Part shown: positions 22,388 through 33,935 of the stretch, in pieces
How the letters are laid out: each line of letters begins with the position of its first letter
Numbering within the stretch: the first letter of the stretch is position 1
Source: Guyanagaster necrorhizus
Taxonomy: Eukaryota; Basidiomycota; Agaricomycetes; Agaricales; Physalacriaceae
Assembly: GCF_019112545.1 (NCBI RefSeq)
Contig: NW_025064907.1
Location: forward strand, 62,001 to 126,000
Reading direction: 5' to 3'
DNA: 64,000 nucleotides
The notes under the pieces: generated by a model
What the model was told of the DNA's origin: nothing
Database searches by the model: none
Seen by the model: only the letters and a program-made list of their open reading frames with translations
Position numbers and translations under genes: made by a program

Positions 22388-23512
22388 AATTGTAGGGAAC
22401 ACAATGAGTCGAGAAAGAAAAGGACAAGCTTCTTAAAGCCCGCGATAAGTGCCGTCAATACATGTGGAACCATTAGAAATTTGATGCGACCAACCAAAGC
22501 TGGAGATCCGCATGTTGATACAGTTATCTTCTTTCGGAATGGAACCCATCCAGGAACCTATCTAATAGTACCGTAGATAGGCTATCAAAGAGCCGAATAT
22601 GGCTTGGACCCCCATAGCACAAAGAGTATCTGCACCGAGATCGTTGTTAACAGTGGATGAGACTAAGAATATATCACAGCTGAACGTACCGAAGACGTGG
22701 AGACGCCATTCGTGCACTTGTTGCACACCAACAAAAACCATCGGATAGATAAGAACGGGCTATTAGGAGATGCTACAGCTGGGCATCAAATGCTACGGCT
22801 GGCATCAAATGCTCCAGGCGTGTCGATATCTAGTAAAGGCCAATGATGAAATCGTCGAACGGATACTTGGACTTAGTTAAACATTCTTTCCAAAAAAAAG
22901 GGTAGTCGTCTCACCTCCTCTTTTGACAGTTGGACTTAGTAAGGACAAAATAAATCATCGAACTGAATACTTGGACTTCGTAAGGACCAAATGAATCTGA
23001 TGATGATAATGACAAAATCATCGAAATGATAGTAATGCTTGGTGACCGTGCGATAGACGGACTGCCGTCCGGCAAACTGGTTGTAGATAACAATCAACTT
23101 GGACCGCCAAGGCCAAACAACAGATAGGAGTTGTGCGTGTCAGGACTGAGCCTACGCAGACACACCGAAGGTGCAACGAACTGAGAGCACCCAGCTTGGC
23201 CCCCAAATATAGCTTCGAGGCCTGATATTCCATCGACATTCAACACCGATTTATCCCCTCCGCAGCTGACAGAGAATCATTCTGTAATAGGAGCGTGAAC
23301 AACTAGCATGTCATCCTTCATATAGATACGCACCATCGCACGAATTGGTGATATCGGTCTGGTACGCTCTAGGGGTCACCGGCTTTCGGAGATTACCAGA
23401 TCATGGCCCGCCATAAAATTGCCGTCTCGGATGCCGGTTAACCTTCACATATACTTCAGCATGGCGATGATAAGAGCACGAACGTTATCATACCGATGTT
23501 AGCAAAAGACAC
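22388..23512. other. Intergenic, upstream of the permease
   Basis: This should contain the permease promoter. A short tandem-like duplication (CTACRGCTGGCATCAAATGCT) occurs around 22780-22815. Open frames at 22911-23093 and 23018-23239 minus have no domain. Confidence 0.35.
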
Positions 23513-23733
23513 TCATTGTCCACTGATACCCGCGTCCCTTCGAGTGACCAGGAATAGACATACCACCGCCCCGACCACAGACAAGATGCTGGTGATGATG
23601 AGACAGAGGCTACCCCACTTCTTTTCCTTGGAGTGTGTTTCTATGTTGTGGTCGGAGATGAAGAGGAAGGGTAGGACATATCGGAGAGGATGAACAAGGA
23701 CGAGGACGCCCAGAAGCCACAGCGGAGGACAGA
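23513..23733 (-). CDS. Last exon of a small membrane protein (upstream exons unresolved)
   Basis: After a CAG acceptor at 23734 a 73-codon frame ends at TGA 23513. It encodes CPPLWLLGVLVL, a loop with IETHSKEKKWG, then a strong membrane helix (LIITSILSVVGAVVCLFLV) and TRR. Two closely spaced helices with a PPLWLLG motif recall small Pro-rich-N-terminus membrane proteins of Agaricomycetes (from memory). Upstream, at about 23860-24010, minus-strand sequence encodes Pro/Ser/Thr-rich peptide and an IYLDDSESSFF stretch in different frames, so one or two more exons are likely. I could not find a unique in-frame set of introns or a start. It may be damaged. Confidence 0.4.
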
Positions 23734-24010
23734 CTGAAGTAAGGATAGAACGAGATTGGATAAAAAGGGACGGGGAGAAAGGAAAGAGGGGCGAACCAAA
23801 CCCGTAGAAAAAGAAATAACGCGCCGGAATTGGATCACTTTGATTTTGAACGACGACACGTTTGAGTCTAAAAGGAGGGGGGAACTGTGGCTCGCTGTTG
23901 GAAAAAGGAAGACTCGGAGTCGTCTAGATAAATTGTTTCAGCGGGCATACCATGGGTGTGATGGGACGTACTGTGGTCTGGCTACCGTTATACGTCGACG
24001 GTGGCGGTAA

Positions 24011-24790
24011 TATCTGCAACGCTGCCTTAAGAACGCAATTCAGAGCTCATGGCGATTGACGCCTACCACGGCGCTCCCAGAAGGTATGTTTTCGCGGACT
24101 GAATAATCTTGTCTTTGGGTTTTTAGCTGGTAGTCTTCCCGAATAATCAACAGAGGGGGATGAGGGATCTATGGTTTGATCAATGTGCGTTTTTGCCTCA
24201 AGATAAAGTGAAGGCTCACCGTTTTGCTTTGGCTTCCGTAGCCTTTCCATTGGTCCTTATACCTGGGAGCTGGATACTCCATTGAAGAGAGTAAAAGGAA
24301 AGCGCCATTGGTAGTATTATAAAAGTCCTGTCTCACGGTGTCTGACATGACTACGCCAGGGAAGGAGGCTACTGAATTTGTAGTGCTGCGCGATCGACTG
24401 ATTGCTTCGAATGGGACGGAAAGCTCGCCGAGCGATTGCGAGTACCACCTGATTTTCTACAGAGTGCTGTGTGCCCTTCAAAGTTTCGGTATGAGTAAAT
24501 GTAAATACCTGAGGAGACTGAAGACGAGTGCCACTGACTGTGGATGGGAAGAGCGCGCTGTCGCCAAGGGTATGTGACAGAACTGTCGTAAGACCACGTG
24601 GAAACATGATGCGAGTCATGGTCCGTCAAGGTGAAGGAAAGATGATCCGGAGTACGTTACTAGGACGACAAATATCGCCAAGTGAATGGTAAAGCTGCTG
24701 CTAATTCAACAAGAATGACAGCCATGTGTCGCGTTGAGTGTTCCTTATGGTTGGCCAGACTCAGAAGAAATCATACCGAGGATAGTCATT
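24011..24790. other. Intergenic, last CpG-normal DNA before the transposon nest
   Basis: Open frames at 24338-24577 plus and 24317-24619 minus overlap each other and show no domain. CpG dinucleotides become very rare from about 24790-24940 rightward. Confidence 0.35.
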
Positions 24791-25345
24791 CTAAGGTTGG
24801 CACTTTTGATATTCCCAGTGATTGTGATACCCATTTTCTATAGTAATAAGTACATTTGAGTAAATTAGGATGGGCATATGAGCAGTATATGCATGGATAA
24901 TGACTGTCTCTGTTGGAATCTGCAAGAGAGTTCGAGCAATCCAGCATTCCAGCATGATGAGTAAGGAAGAAATCCAAGGGAAATTGAAGGAATTAGGTAG
25001 AAACTGCTAGAAAAGGAGTAGTCTAGTATAAATATGAGAAGTTAATGGGGAACTCCTCAGGAATTTGTAACCCAAAGACTAAAGGTCTTACAAGCATGTA
25101 CTCTGGATACAGTCCAAATCTCAACAGTCTTCTCTATTCCTGATGACCCTCCTCTTCAAGATTTGGCAGAGACTCACTATGACCACCTTGAGGTGACTTC
25201 AGTATGCTGGCCATTGCCACTAGAAAAAATGGGAACCTTGGTGTTGGTGAGAGGCAAGGAGACAATGACATGGCAGTAATAAGAAAAGACAACTTTGTCC
25301 ATATTTGTTCATCACCTCTTCACTCATCATTGATTTGATCATCCT
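24791..25345. other. CpG-depleted unique-looking DNA left of a solo LTR
   Basis: No gene recognised. It is contiguous, apart from the solo LTR at 25351, with the F-box fragment beginning at 25921, so it may be the decayed upstream region of that host gene. Confidence 0.3.
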
Positions 25346-25350
25346 CTATC

Positions 25351-25810
25351 TGTTAAGCCCAAGCATCATGTGGTCAGGAACACATGATAAACAGATGTTG
25401 CCTTGCACTTTGGGTGATTGTCTGAGTTCACTTAATGTGGATTCTGACTGGTGTGTCACAAGGCCATAGGATTAGCTTGAGGGTAAAATGGTATAGAGAT
25501 AAAATTTAGGTCAAAGCTGGGGATTACCAGTGAGAGCAAGCTGTCTTAAATACTGTACAGTTCCTGCTAATAATACAACTGCCTATTGTATGTTTCTGAG
25601 CTCATTGTACTCATAGTCCTGGAGTGTTGTTATCATACACAAAAGGATGCTTGTGCATTGTCAGGCAACACTGTTGTGTCAAGGGACAATGACAGACTTG
25701 GCTAGTTGTAATGACCTAAGCCTTGTCTCATGGTCCTAAGCACTTGTCCTTAGCACTCTGACTAAGAATAAATAGGGGTTAATCATAGGGAATGAGGAAA
25801 AATCATAACA
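25351..25810 (-). mobile_element. Solo LTR of the chromovirus family
   Basis: A 460-bp LTR in minus orientation begins TGTTAAGCCC and ends ATCATAACA. It is flanked by a direct 5-bp target duplication CTATC (25346-25350 and 25811-25815). It carries the family's internal AGCTTTGACC-type segment on the opposite strand and the AAATAGGGGTTAA stretch near the U3 end. No internal region accompanies it, so it is the product of LTR-LTR recombination. Confidence 0.85.
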
Positions 25811-25920
25811 CTATCAAGCTTGACTTGTATTCAGTTCATTGCAACTGCTTATTTCTGCAGAATGATTCCTCTACAATCCCAGTTTCATTTTCTGATTCAA
25901 GCCAGCTGACTGTCACCACT

Positions 25921-26360
25921 ATGAATGCATTCAGAGAGGTAAAGTTTCCTGTAATTCTGCACCCTCAACCACTTAATATTATTTGAATAGGCTTGTCCTA
26001 TCTGCCAGCACACACTGACTATGAATCTTGACAAATACAAATGCATTTTATGTGCCAATGACTTTTCAGTCCCTGATAATCTAGACTCATATATAAATGA
26101 CAATCTCTATCCCCTGTCAGCTGTCTGTATTGAAATCAAGCAGTCTCTTGGATGCTCAACCAAAAATTCTCATGCTTTGAAGAATTGTTTGCTCATCAGC
26201 AGAATGCTATCTCACAGATTGCATTCATTCTAAAAAAATACAAAGAAGCATATGTGAAAACATGCTCTGAACAGCTCTGTATAAGAAATCATAGACCAAC
26301 ACAAATATGTGCTTTTATCTCCCATTTGTTCCTTGCCAGATGATCTCCTGGTACTATGCT
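25921..26360 (+). pseudogene. CpG-decayed F-box gene fragment, paralogue of the one at 5680-7456
   Basis: Exon 1 (25921-25938, 6 codons) ends at a GTAAAGTTTCCTGTAATT intron that closely matches the first intron of the F-box gene at 7456 (GTACGATTTCCTGTAATT). After the acceptor at about 25991 the frame encodes ACPICQHTLTMNLDKYKC... and, after a frame change near 26150, SCFEELFAHQQNAISQIAFILKKY and then SLPDDLL, matching the coiled N-terminus and F-box of the other gene. Homology stops at about 26360, shortly after the F-box. CpG is almost absent. It is a truncated, frame-shifted duplicate. Confidence 0.7.
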
Positions 26361-26500
26361 CTGAAGGTCACTGAGACTCTGGTGAAGCTCAGGGTGCTGG
26401 TGGAGTCTCAGGTTGCACACTGCAAGAGTTTATGTGCTATTGGAGTGCATGCTTATCTATTCTTTTGTTTTTAAATTTTCTTGACTAGCTGCTTACCAAG

Positions 26501-26756
26501 CAGTCAGATATTCTTGGAATGGGTGAGTAAGCAGGTGAGCTGTTTGAATCTGCTTGAAGTCCTATCTGATGAGGAAGATCAGATTCTCAAGTGAATAGTT
26601 GCCCAGCACTTCACCTGAAGGTTGAGTTGACTCAGCTCACAAACAAAGTGCTGGGCAACCATTCACTTGAGAACCTGATCTTCCTCATCAGACAGGACTT
26701 TGAGTGGATCCAAACAGCTCACCTGCTTACTCACCCATTCCAAGAATATCTGACTG
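26501..26756. repeat. Foldback: 111-bp inverted repeat with 34-bp loop
   Basis: Arm 1 (26501-26611) and arm 2 (26646-26756) are reverse complements with roughly ten mismatches by eye. The arms begin CAGTCAGATATTC and end GAATATCTGACTG. The loop is 26612-26645. RNA from either strand would form a long near-perfect hairpin. Arm 2 lies inside an open frame (26591-27004) encoding NLIFLIRQDFEWIQTAHLL followed by an Ala/Pro/Val-rich stretch, so arm 1 looks like an inverted copy of part of that frame. Confidence 0.8.
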
Positions 26757-26976
26757 TTCATTCTTTTATTGGGGTTATTCACAGCAATCAGAAGCATCAT
26801 GCTGCTCAAGCAGCTGCTGCCACATCTGTGCAGGCTCCTGCTGTTCCATTGCAAGCTCCTGGTATCCAGGTTATAGTGCTAGCCCTGGTTGTTGCTCTTC
26901 CAGCCCCTGCTCCAGCTGTTCTCAGTGTTGAGATTCCAATGGTCAAGGCAAATAGTCTCAGGCCCAAAACATCAAA

Positions 26977-27427
26977 TGTTAGACCTAACTGGCATATGAC
27001 TTGAACATGTGATAAACTAGCACTGTATCATGTTCATACAGTCATGCTAGAGTCCACTTAGTGTGTTCTAATAGGTGAAGTACTGTCAAGGCCAAAGACA
27101 GGCAAAGCTCAAGAGAAAATAGTATAAGATAAACTTATAGCTCAAAGCTGGACTACTATAGTAAGAGCTATCCTACTTATATACTGTCTAGCCATGATAA
27201 ATATAACTACTTTTCTATTGTACTGTTCTGTACTATGCTGCTTATTCTGTCTGGTTGATGGGAAGTAGACAATGGAGAATTGTTCAGGGATGAAGCAACC
27301 AAGTACAATAGTGTGCATTGTTGTGATTATTTAATCTTCTCCATACTTGCAGGTAGATGCCCATGATAAGATAGACACCCTAATAAGATAAGAAAGAGAT
27401 GATAAAATAAGGGAAAAAATCATAACA
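26977..27427 (-). mobile_element. 3' LTR of element D
   Basis: The LTR is about 451 bp in minus orientation, beginning TGTTAGACC and ending ATCATAACA. It is followed directly by a polypyrimidine tract (CTCTCCCCTTAAG), the reverse complement of the family polypurine tract, and then by the chromodomain end of pol. It carries the AGCTCAAAGCT segment on this strand. Its sequence is divergent from the C LTRs. Confidence 0.75.
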
Positions 27428-29874
27428 TCACTCTCCCCTTAAGACCATCATTCTGATAGCTCAATTAAGAGTCAATTCATAGTTCCAGATGGTATTGTCT
27501 GTGTGCATGTCCCACTCATAGATCCACTGGTTTGATTCTGGTCTGTAACCCCTCTATTTCACTAAATAATAGGCAACTGTTTGGATACTCCCTCCTCATG
27601 CACAGATCTTTCAGAGCTTATAGTCCAGAATTTGTTCCACTTTTAAATAGTGTTTCTCTTCCTCAATTAAGTCAGGCTCAGATGGTGGTGACAGTTGTTG
27701 ATTTGGGAATGCAGGCATGATATATGGTGTTAGGAGTATCTTATTGAAAACTGGGTGGATGCACTAGGAGGTCAGCAATTGTAGATGGCATGCAGAGGCC
27801 TCAACTTTTGCTACAATTAGAAAAGGGCCAGTGTGTTTGTCTGCCAGCTTATGTTTCAGGTGAGGAAGGTGAAGGTTGGTTGTGTCCAACCAAACTTTGT
27901 CATTGATAGAGTATTCATGTATGGAACAGCAATGTTTATCATATTGTGTTTTCATTGCAGTGGCAGCTCTTTTGAGGGTGGCACTTATTTTGGCATGAAT
28001 AGAAGTCATGAGATTGGCAAAGTCAGAAGACACTGGAGTCATGACTTTGCATCAGGTCATGATTGTAACATGTGGGTGTCAGCTATGATTAATGAAGAAG
28101 GGAGTTTTGTTGGTTGCTGAGTGCATGCAGTTATTATGTTAAAATGCCACAAGAGCAAGCCATTCCATCCAGTCATCCTGCCTATGATTGATGAACATTT
28201 AGAGATATTTCTTGATCTCTTGATTAATGCATTCAGTTTGCCTATCTGTTTGTGGGTGATAGGTAGTTGATGTATTGCTTCAGATATTGAGTAAGTGGTA
28301 GAGATCATTAAGGAATTTGAACACAAATTATAGACTCCAGTCCAAGATGGCAACTTGAGGCATGCTGTGTTTTGCATAGACTTTATTGCATAAGATTTTG
28401 GCTCATTCCTTAGAGGATAATTCTATTAAGCATGCAATGGAAATGATTGCTTTTGAGAATTGATCAATAATGATGATAATGACATCATAATCATTACAGT
28501 CTGAGAGTCCAGTGATCATGTTGACTAAGATATGAGTCCATGATTCCATGAGGACTTCATTTGGGTGAAGTGGAGCAGCTTATGTCTGTGTGCTCATCTT
28601 GGTTCACTGGCAGGTTTCACATCACTTTATGCACTTCTTAACATCCTGCCTCATTTTTGGCTACTAGTACTCCTGTAGTACTAGTTTCTTTGTTTTCACT
28701 ATTCCAGAGTGTCTGGCAGTGGCATGATCATGGAACATGGCAATGAGCTCCCCTTATAGTGTATAGTCTCAGGAAATGTAGATTTGATTGTTATAGTATA
28801 TCAAATCTCCTAATTTAGTCATACCCTGCTTGTGATTGATAAAGAGAGCAATTCATTGGTCTCATAATTCTGTTTTTCATGTTGTGCTCTTAATTCATTC
28901 ATGGATCTCTTCTTCTGTCAGCATGATCATGGTGTGAAAGTGTTTGGGTTTCAGGAGGGTTACTCTTTTGTTGTCCTTCTCTCTAGTCATGATTGGACCT
29001 GCAACTCAGCAAGTCCACTTTTTTGTTCACTGTCCCTACCTTATGATGTAGTGTGTATTGATATTGTGCAAGCTCAGTGACCCAGCAGACTTGTCAGCAA
29101 TTGAGCTTCTGCAGTGATCAGAAATAGTGTAGGTTTTGATGATCAGTTCAGACTTCAAAGATGTGAATGGCACCAATCAGATAATACCTCTACTTGGTGA
29201 GTGTCAACATGATAGCCAAGAGTTTCTTATCATAGATCTTATAATTGTGTTTGGTGATGGTTAATGCCCTTGAGAGAAATGCAACACATCATCATTTTCC
29301 ATCCTGTCCTCATGAGAGGACTGCACCTATCACTCCTTCACTCAAGTCAGTCTCAACTTGAAATTTCTCCTTGTTAAGCCCAAATCACACATGACTAGAA
29401 CACATGATAAACTGATGCTGCTTCACATTTGGGCAGTCATGTCAGAGTCCACTGTATGTGTTTGTTTGTCAATGTGTTTCAAGGCCTTTGCAGTCAGCTC
29501 AAGAGAAGATGGTGAAGAATAAACTTTAGCTCAAAGCTGGAGATACTACAGTGAGAGCTATGCTACTTATATACCAGTTGTCATCTGTTCTATAGATACA
29601 ACTATCTAATTGTGCATCCTGACATTATAGAGCATTTTGTCCAGTGTTGTTAAGCTACCTACAAAAGGGTATTGTCTGTTGTTGAGCAGTTACCATCACA
29701 TTGAAGGACAATGACCAACTGGGCATGTTGTGATGACTAAGCCCTGGTCCCATGGTTCTAAGCCCTGGTCTAAGTGCCCTGACTAAGCAGAAATAGGGGT
29801 CAATCCCTCAAATAAAAGGTGAAAATAAGGAAAAATCATAATATTACCCCCTTCTTAAGACCATCATTCTGATG

Positions 29875-32800
29875 GCTTAAATTAGAGATAAGTCTCAGTG
29901 TCCCAGAGCAGATAACCTGTCCTTCTTCTCATAAGATTCATGAAGACATTGGCCATTATGTTGATCAATATCCCTATTTGTTGTCTAGTAACCTGATTTA
30001 TAAGATTTATAAAGATATTGACTATTAAATTGGTCAATGCCTTTGGTTGTATTCCTGAATAGCATTGTCAGCATCCATATGTCATTCATTGACCCATTGG
30101 TTTGACTCTGGTCTATAGCCTTTCCAGCTGGTCAGGTAGTCAACCATTGTTGTCATGCCACCATCTTTGGCTTTAATTTTTTATAATTTGTGATTTAATA
30201 TCTGATTAATTTCATAATGTTTTTTATCATCAATGAGATTGAGCAGTGGTGGAGATGGTCATTCCTGGTTAGGAAATGCTGAGGTGACATAGGGTGTCAA
30301 CAATGTCTCATTAAAGACATCATGAATTTTCCACATATGTGAGAGTTGTAATTTGTAGGCTGAAATGCCAATCTTTGCCAAAATTGAGAATGAGCCAGTA
30401 TGCTTGTTGGCAAGTTTGCATTTTGGGCATGGGAGATGAAGGTTGGTGGTATCCAGCCAAACTTTATCATTGACCAAATATTCATAGGCAGTATGACAGT
30501 GTCTGTTGTACTGCTTCTTCATTGCATTTGCAGCCTTCTCAAGGGCTGCTTTGGTTTTGGTATGAATTTTCACCATAGTTGTGGTGAAATCTGTGGAGGC
30601 AGGTGTCATGGTGTGAAGTTGTTTGGTGTGAGTGACATTAGGATGTCACCTATAGTTGATGAAAAACAGGGTTTTACCAGTAGCAGAGTGAATTTGATTG
30701 TTATGTTGGAAGGCTGCAAGTGCCAGCCATTCCACCCAGTCATCCTATCAGTAATTGATGAAGAGGCAGAGATACTTCTCCACCTCTTGGTTTGCCTGTT
30801 TGGTCTGCCCATTCATCTGAGGGTGGTAGGCAGTTGATGCATTTCATTTGATATTAAGAAGATGATATGGATCATCTAAGAATTTGGATATGAACTGTGG
30901 TCTTCAGTCTGAAATTATGGTTTGAGGCATGCCATATTTAGCATAGACCTCATCTTGTAGAATCTTCACCCATCCTTCTGATATTAATTCCATTGAGCAT
31001 GTGATCAGAATGATCACTTTAGAGAATTGATTAACTATAATAGTGATAGCATCATAGTTATTGCAGTCTGATAATTCAGTGATCATATCCACTAAAATGT
31101 GGATCCATGGCAACAATAGAACCTTATTTGGGTGGAGTGGTGCCACTTGTGGCTGTGTTGAAGACTTGTCTCATTGATAAGTTTTGCATGCCTTGATATA
31201 GCATTTGATGTCTTGGCCTATCTTAGGCCACCAGTACTCTCATAGGACAAGTTCCTTGGTCTTGGCAATGTCTGAATGGCTGGCAGTTGCATGATCATGG
31301 CATGTGGCAATAATCTCACTTCAGAGAGCTTGGTCCCTTGGGATATAGATTCACTCATTGTAGTAGATCATCTCATCCTCCTTCTTCATGTCTCATTCAT
31401 GATTAAAGGATGGAGCTACCTGCTGGTCCCACTTGTGGGTGTCCCATGTGGTGCTCTTGATGCACTTGTGGATTTCCTCTTCCATCTGCATGATCATGGC
31501 ATGAAAGTGCTCTGGTTTCAGGATCATGACTCCCTCATTATCATCTTCTCTCTGGTCATGATCTGCTCTCCTACTGAGCAGATCTGTCTTTTTGTTAGCC
31601 ACACCAGCTTTGTGGTGCAGTGTATAGTGATACTCAGATAATTCTATTACCCATCAAGCTTGTTGGTGATTCAGCTTTTGAGGCACTCAGAAATATCAGA
31701 GATTTTGGTGTTCAGTCCAGATTTCGAATGTCTGGACCAATCTGATGAGGTAATGCCACCATTTGGCCAGGGTGAGCATTATTGTGAGTAACTCATTATT
31801 GTATATTTCATAGTTTCATTCTGTGACTGTCAAAGCTTTGACAAGGAATGCTACCAGTCACTATTTTCCATCTTGTTCCTGAGATAGAATAGCACCAATT
31901 GCTCCTTCACTTGAGTCTGCCTCAACTTGAAACTTGCTATCCTGTGTTGAGATGGTGAGGACTATGTCCTCAGCTAACTAGTGCTTGAGATCATAAAATG
32001 CTGGTTGTTGGGCCAAGCCCCAGGTCTACAGCACATTGCTGGTTAACTGGGTCATGGGACAGACTATTTTGCTATAGTCTCAGATAAAGTGTCAATAGAA
32101 ATTGGTGAAGCCCAAAAAGGATTGTAGCTTCTTTTTCTTGATGAGCTCCAGCCACTCCATGACCCCTACTACTTTGACAGGGTCTATTCAAATGCTTCCT
32201 TTGCTGATAATGACATTAAGATACTCAGTTTCAAGTACCTCAAATTCACATTTCTCTGCTTTGAGAAATAACTGATGCTTTCTCATGAGGGCTAGCACTT
32301 GTCATACTAGTTGCTGATGTTTCTCCTTTATTTTGGACATAATGAGAATATCATCCAGATAGATTGTGATCTTTCCAGTGGTGATGAGATCCTTGAATAT
32401 ATTGTTTATCATCCACTGAAAGGTTGCCAGTGAGTTGATAAGTCTAAAGAATATGACTGTGGGCTTGAACAGCCTCTGGTTGGTGCAGAAGGCAGCCTTC
32501 CACTCATTGCCTTCTTTAATGTGCATGTTGTTGTAGCCCCAACAGACATTCAGTTTGGTGTAGTATCAGATGCCTCAGACCTTGTCCATCAATTCAGAAA
32601 TTAGCAGAAGCAGATAATGGTTCTTGATCATCATCTTGTTTAGCTTCCAATAATCCTGTACTAGTCAGAGTTTGCCATCCTTCTTCTTGACAAAGAAAAA
32701 AGAGGAGGCCATCAGGGACTTTGATGGCCAGATTCAACCACTGGAGAGATTCTCCTCTAGGAACTGGTTGAGCTCTTGTTGCTTATTGTTGCTGAGTGGA

Positions 32801-33927
32801 TACACCTTGCAGTCTAGATTTGTGTTAGCATTCAGGATTAGCTCAATAGTGTGATTTCAAGGTTTCAGGTCAGGGAGTTCATCAAAGCTCTCTTTGTTGA
32901 ATAGATCTCAGTAGTCATATGTCCATTCAGGTATCATCTCCTCAAATGTCATCTCCTTCTTCCCTGCATTAGCCTTTGCTGCCAGATCATTGGTGTGGTG
33001 CATGGTGCAGATGTGCATGGCTTTCTGCATGTCTATGGTGAGAATCATTTTGCCATCTTCCATCTTCTCATCCCATCAGTCCTCAGAATCTTCATCAGGT
33101 AATTCAAACAGTATTTTCTGGCATTGGCACCTTGTGAAAGTGATGCATCTGGTCTTCTAGTTGATCAGTGGGTTGTGGCAGATCAACCAGTCATGGCCAA
33201 GGAAAATCTCCTTGGTTCCTAAATCCATTACAGCCAGGTCAATTCTTTCAGAATGATCTCTGATTGTGAGCCTAAGCTTAATGAACTTGGTGATTGAACC
33301 AGCTTGGTTCTTTGTCCCATCCACATTGTAGACTGGGATCAGGGCTGCTGTAGCCTGGGTTGAGAGATTGTGCTTGGTGACAAAAGCACAGTTGATGGAG
33401 CTTCCAGTGCATCCTCTATTGATGAGTATATTGACTGTGTAGATGCTATGAGATATGAGTGTCTCAATTTGAGCTTTGGCCAGGAGGTCATGGCTCAGAG
33501 TTTTGGACTGTTGGATGAACTTTCATGGTCTCTGAAGTTTGTCAAGCCATTCCAGGGTTTGGTAGCATTCAGTCTTTCTCATCCCTTCAATCATGCTGTC
33601 AATAACTTCTTTGGCTTGGGTCTTGTGGACTCAGTTTCTGAGTATGGCTTTTGCCATGGCCTTATCCTTCACATCCTTGACAGCTCACCAAGTCCATTCA
33701 GTGTTGAATGGCTTGAGCCAACCAGTGGGGCCCTCTGCCTCTGTTTGGCCTATAGGCAGTTGAGTTGTTTTCTTAGGTGATTCCAATGATTGAGCAGTAG
33801 TGTTGGGTATATTCAAATGCACACATAATTTAGACATGGGTAATACTACAGAGATAGGATCAGTCTGTCCAGTATCTGCTTGTGACACACCACTCTTTGT
33901 TCTGGCTGAGTCAGTAGAATTGCTCAC
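29875..33927 (-). pseudogene. Element C pol (protease-RT-RNase H-integrase-chromodomain)
   Basis: Read right to left. The pol frame begins at the gag overlap (GTGAGC at about 33925). The protease has INRGCTGSSI at about 33390-33430 (G where a catalytic-site D-S/T-G is expected is shifted by decay). RT carries YLDD at about 32350-32362 and GLFKPTVIFFRL near 32450. RNase H lies at about 31650-31950. The integrase core lies at 30900-31150 (DMITELSDCNNYDA and KYGMPQTIISD) and the C-terminal domain at 30260-30610. The chromodomain is near 30060-30180 (YRPESNQWVNE). Stops and frame breaks throughout. The enzymes would copy RNA to DNA and insert it; the chromodomain is known in related elements to guide insertion to modified histones. 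Confidence 0.8.
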
Positions 33928-33935
33928 TGCTCAGC

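Noticed and set aside
24317..24619. Overlapping open frames on both strands
   Set aside because: No domain, no splice support, and equal plausibility on both strands.
30400..30837. 145-codon plus-strand frame in element C
   Set aside because: Antisense shadow of the integrase C-terminal domain, which is on the minus strand.
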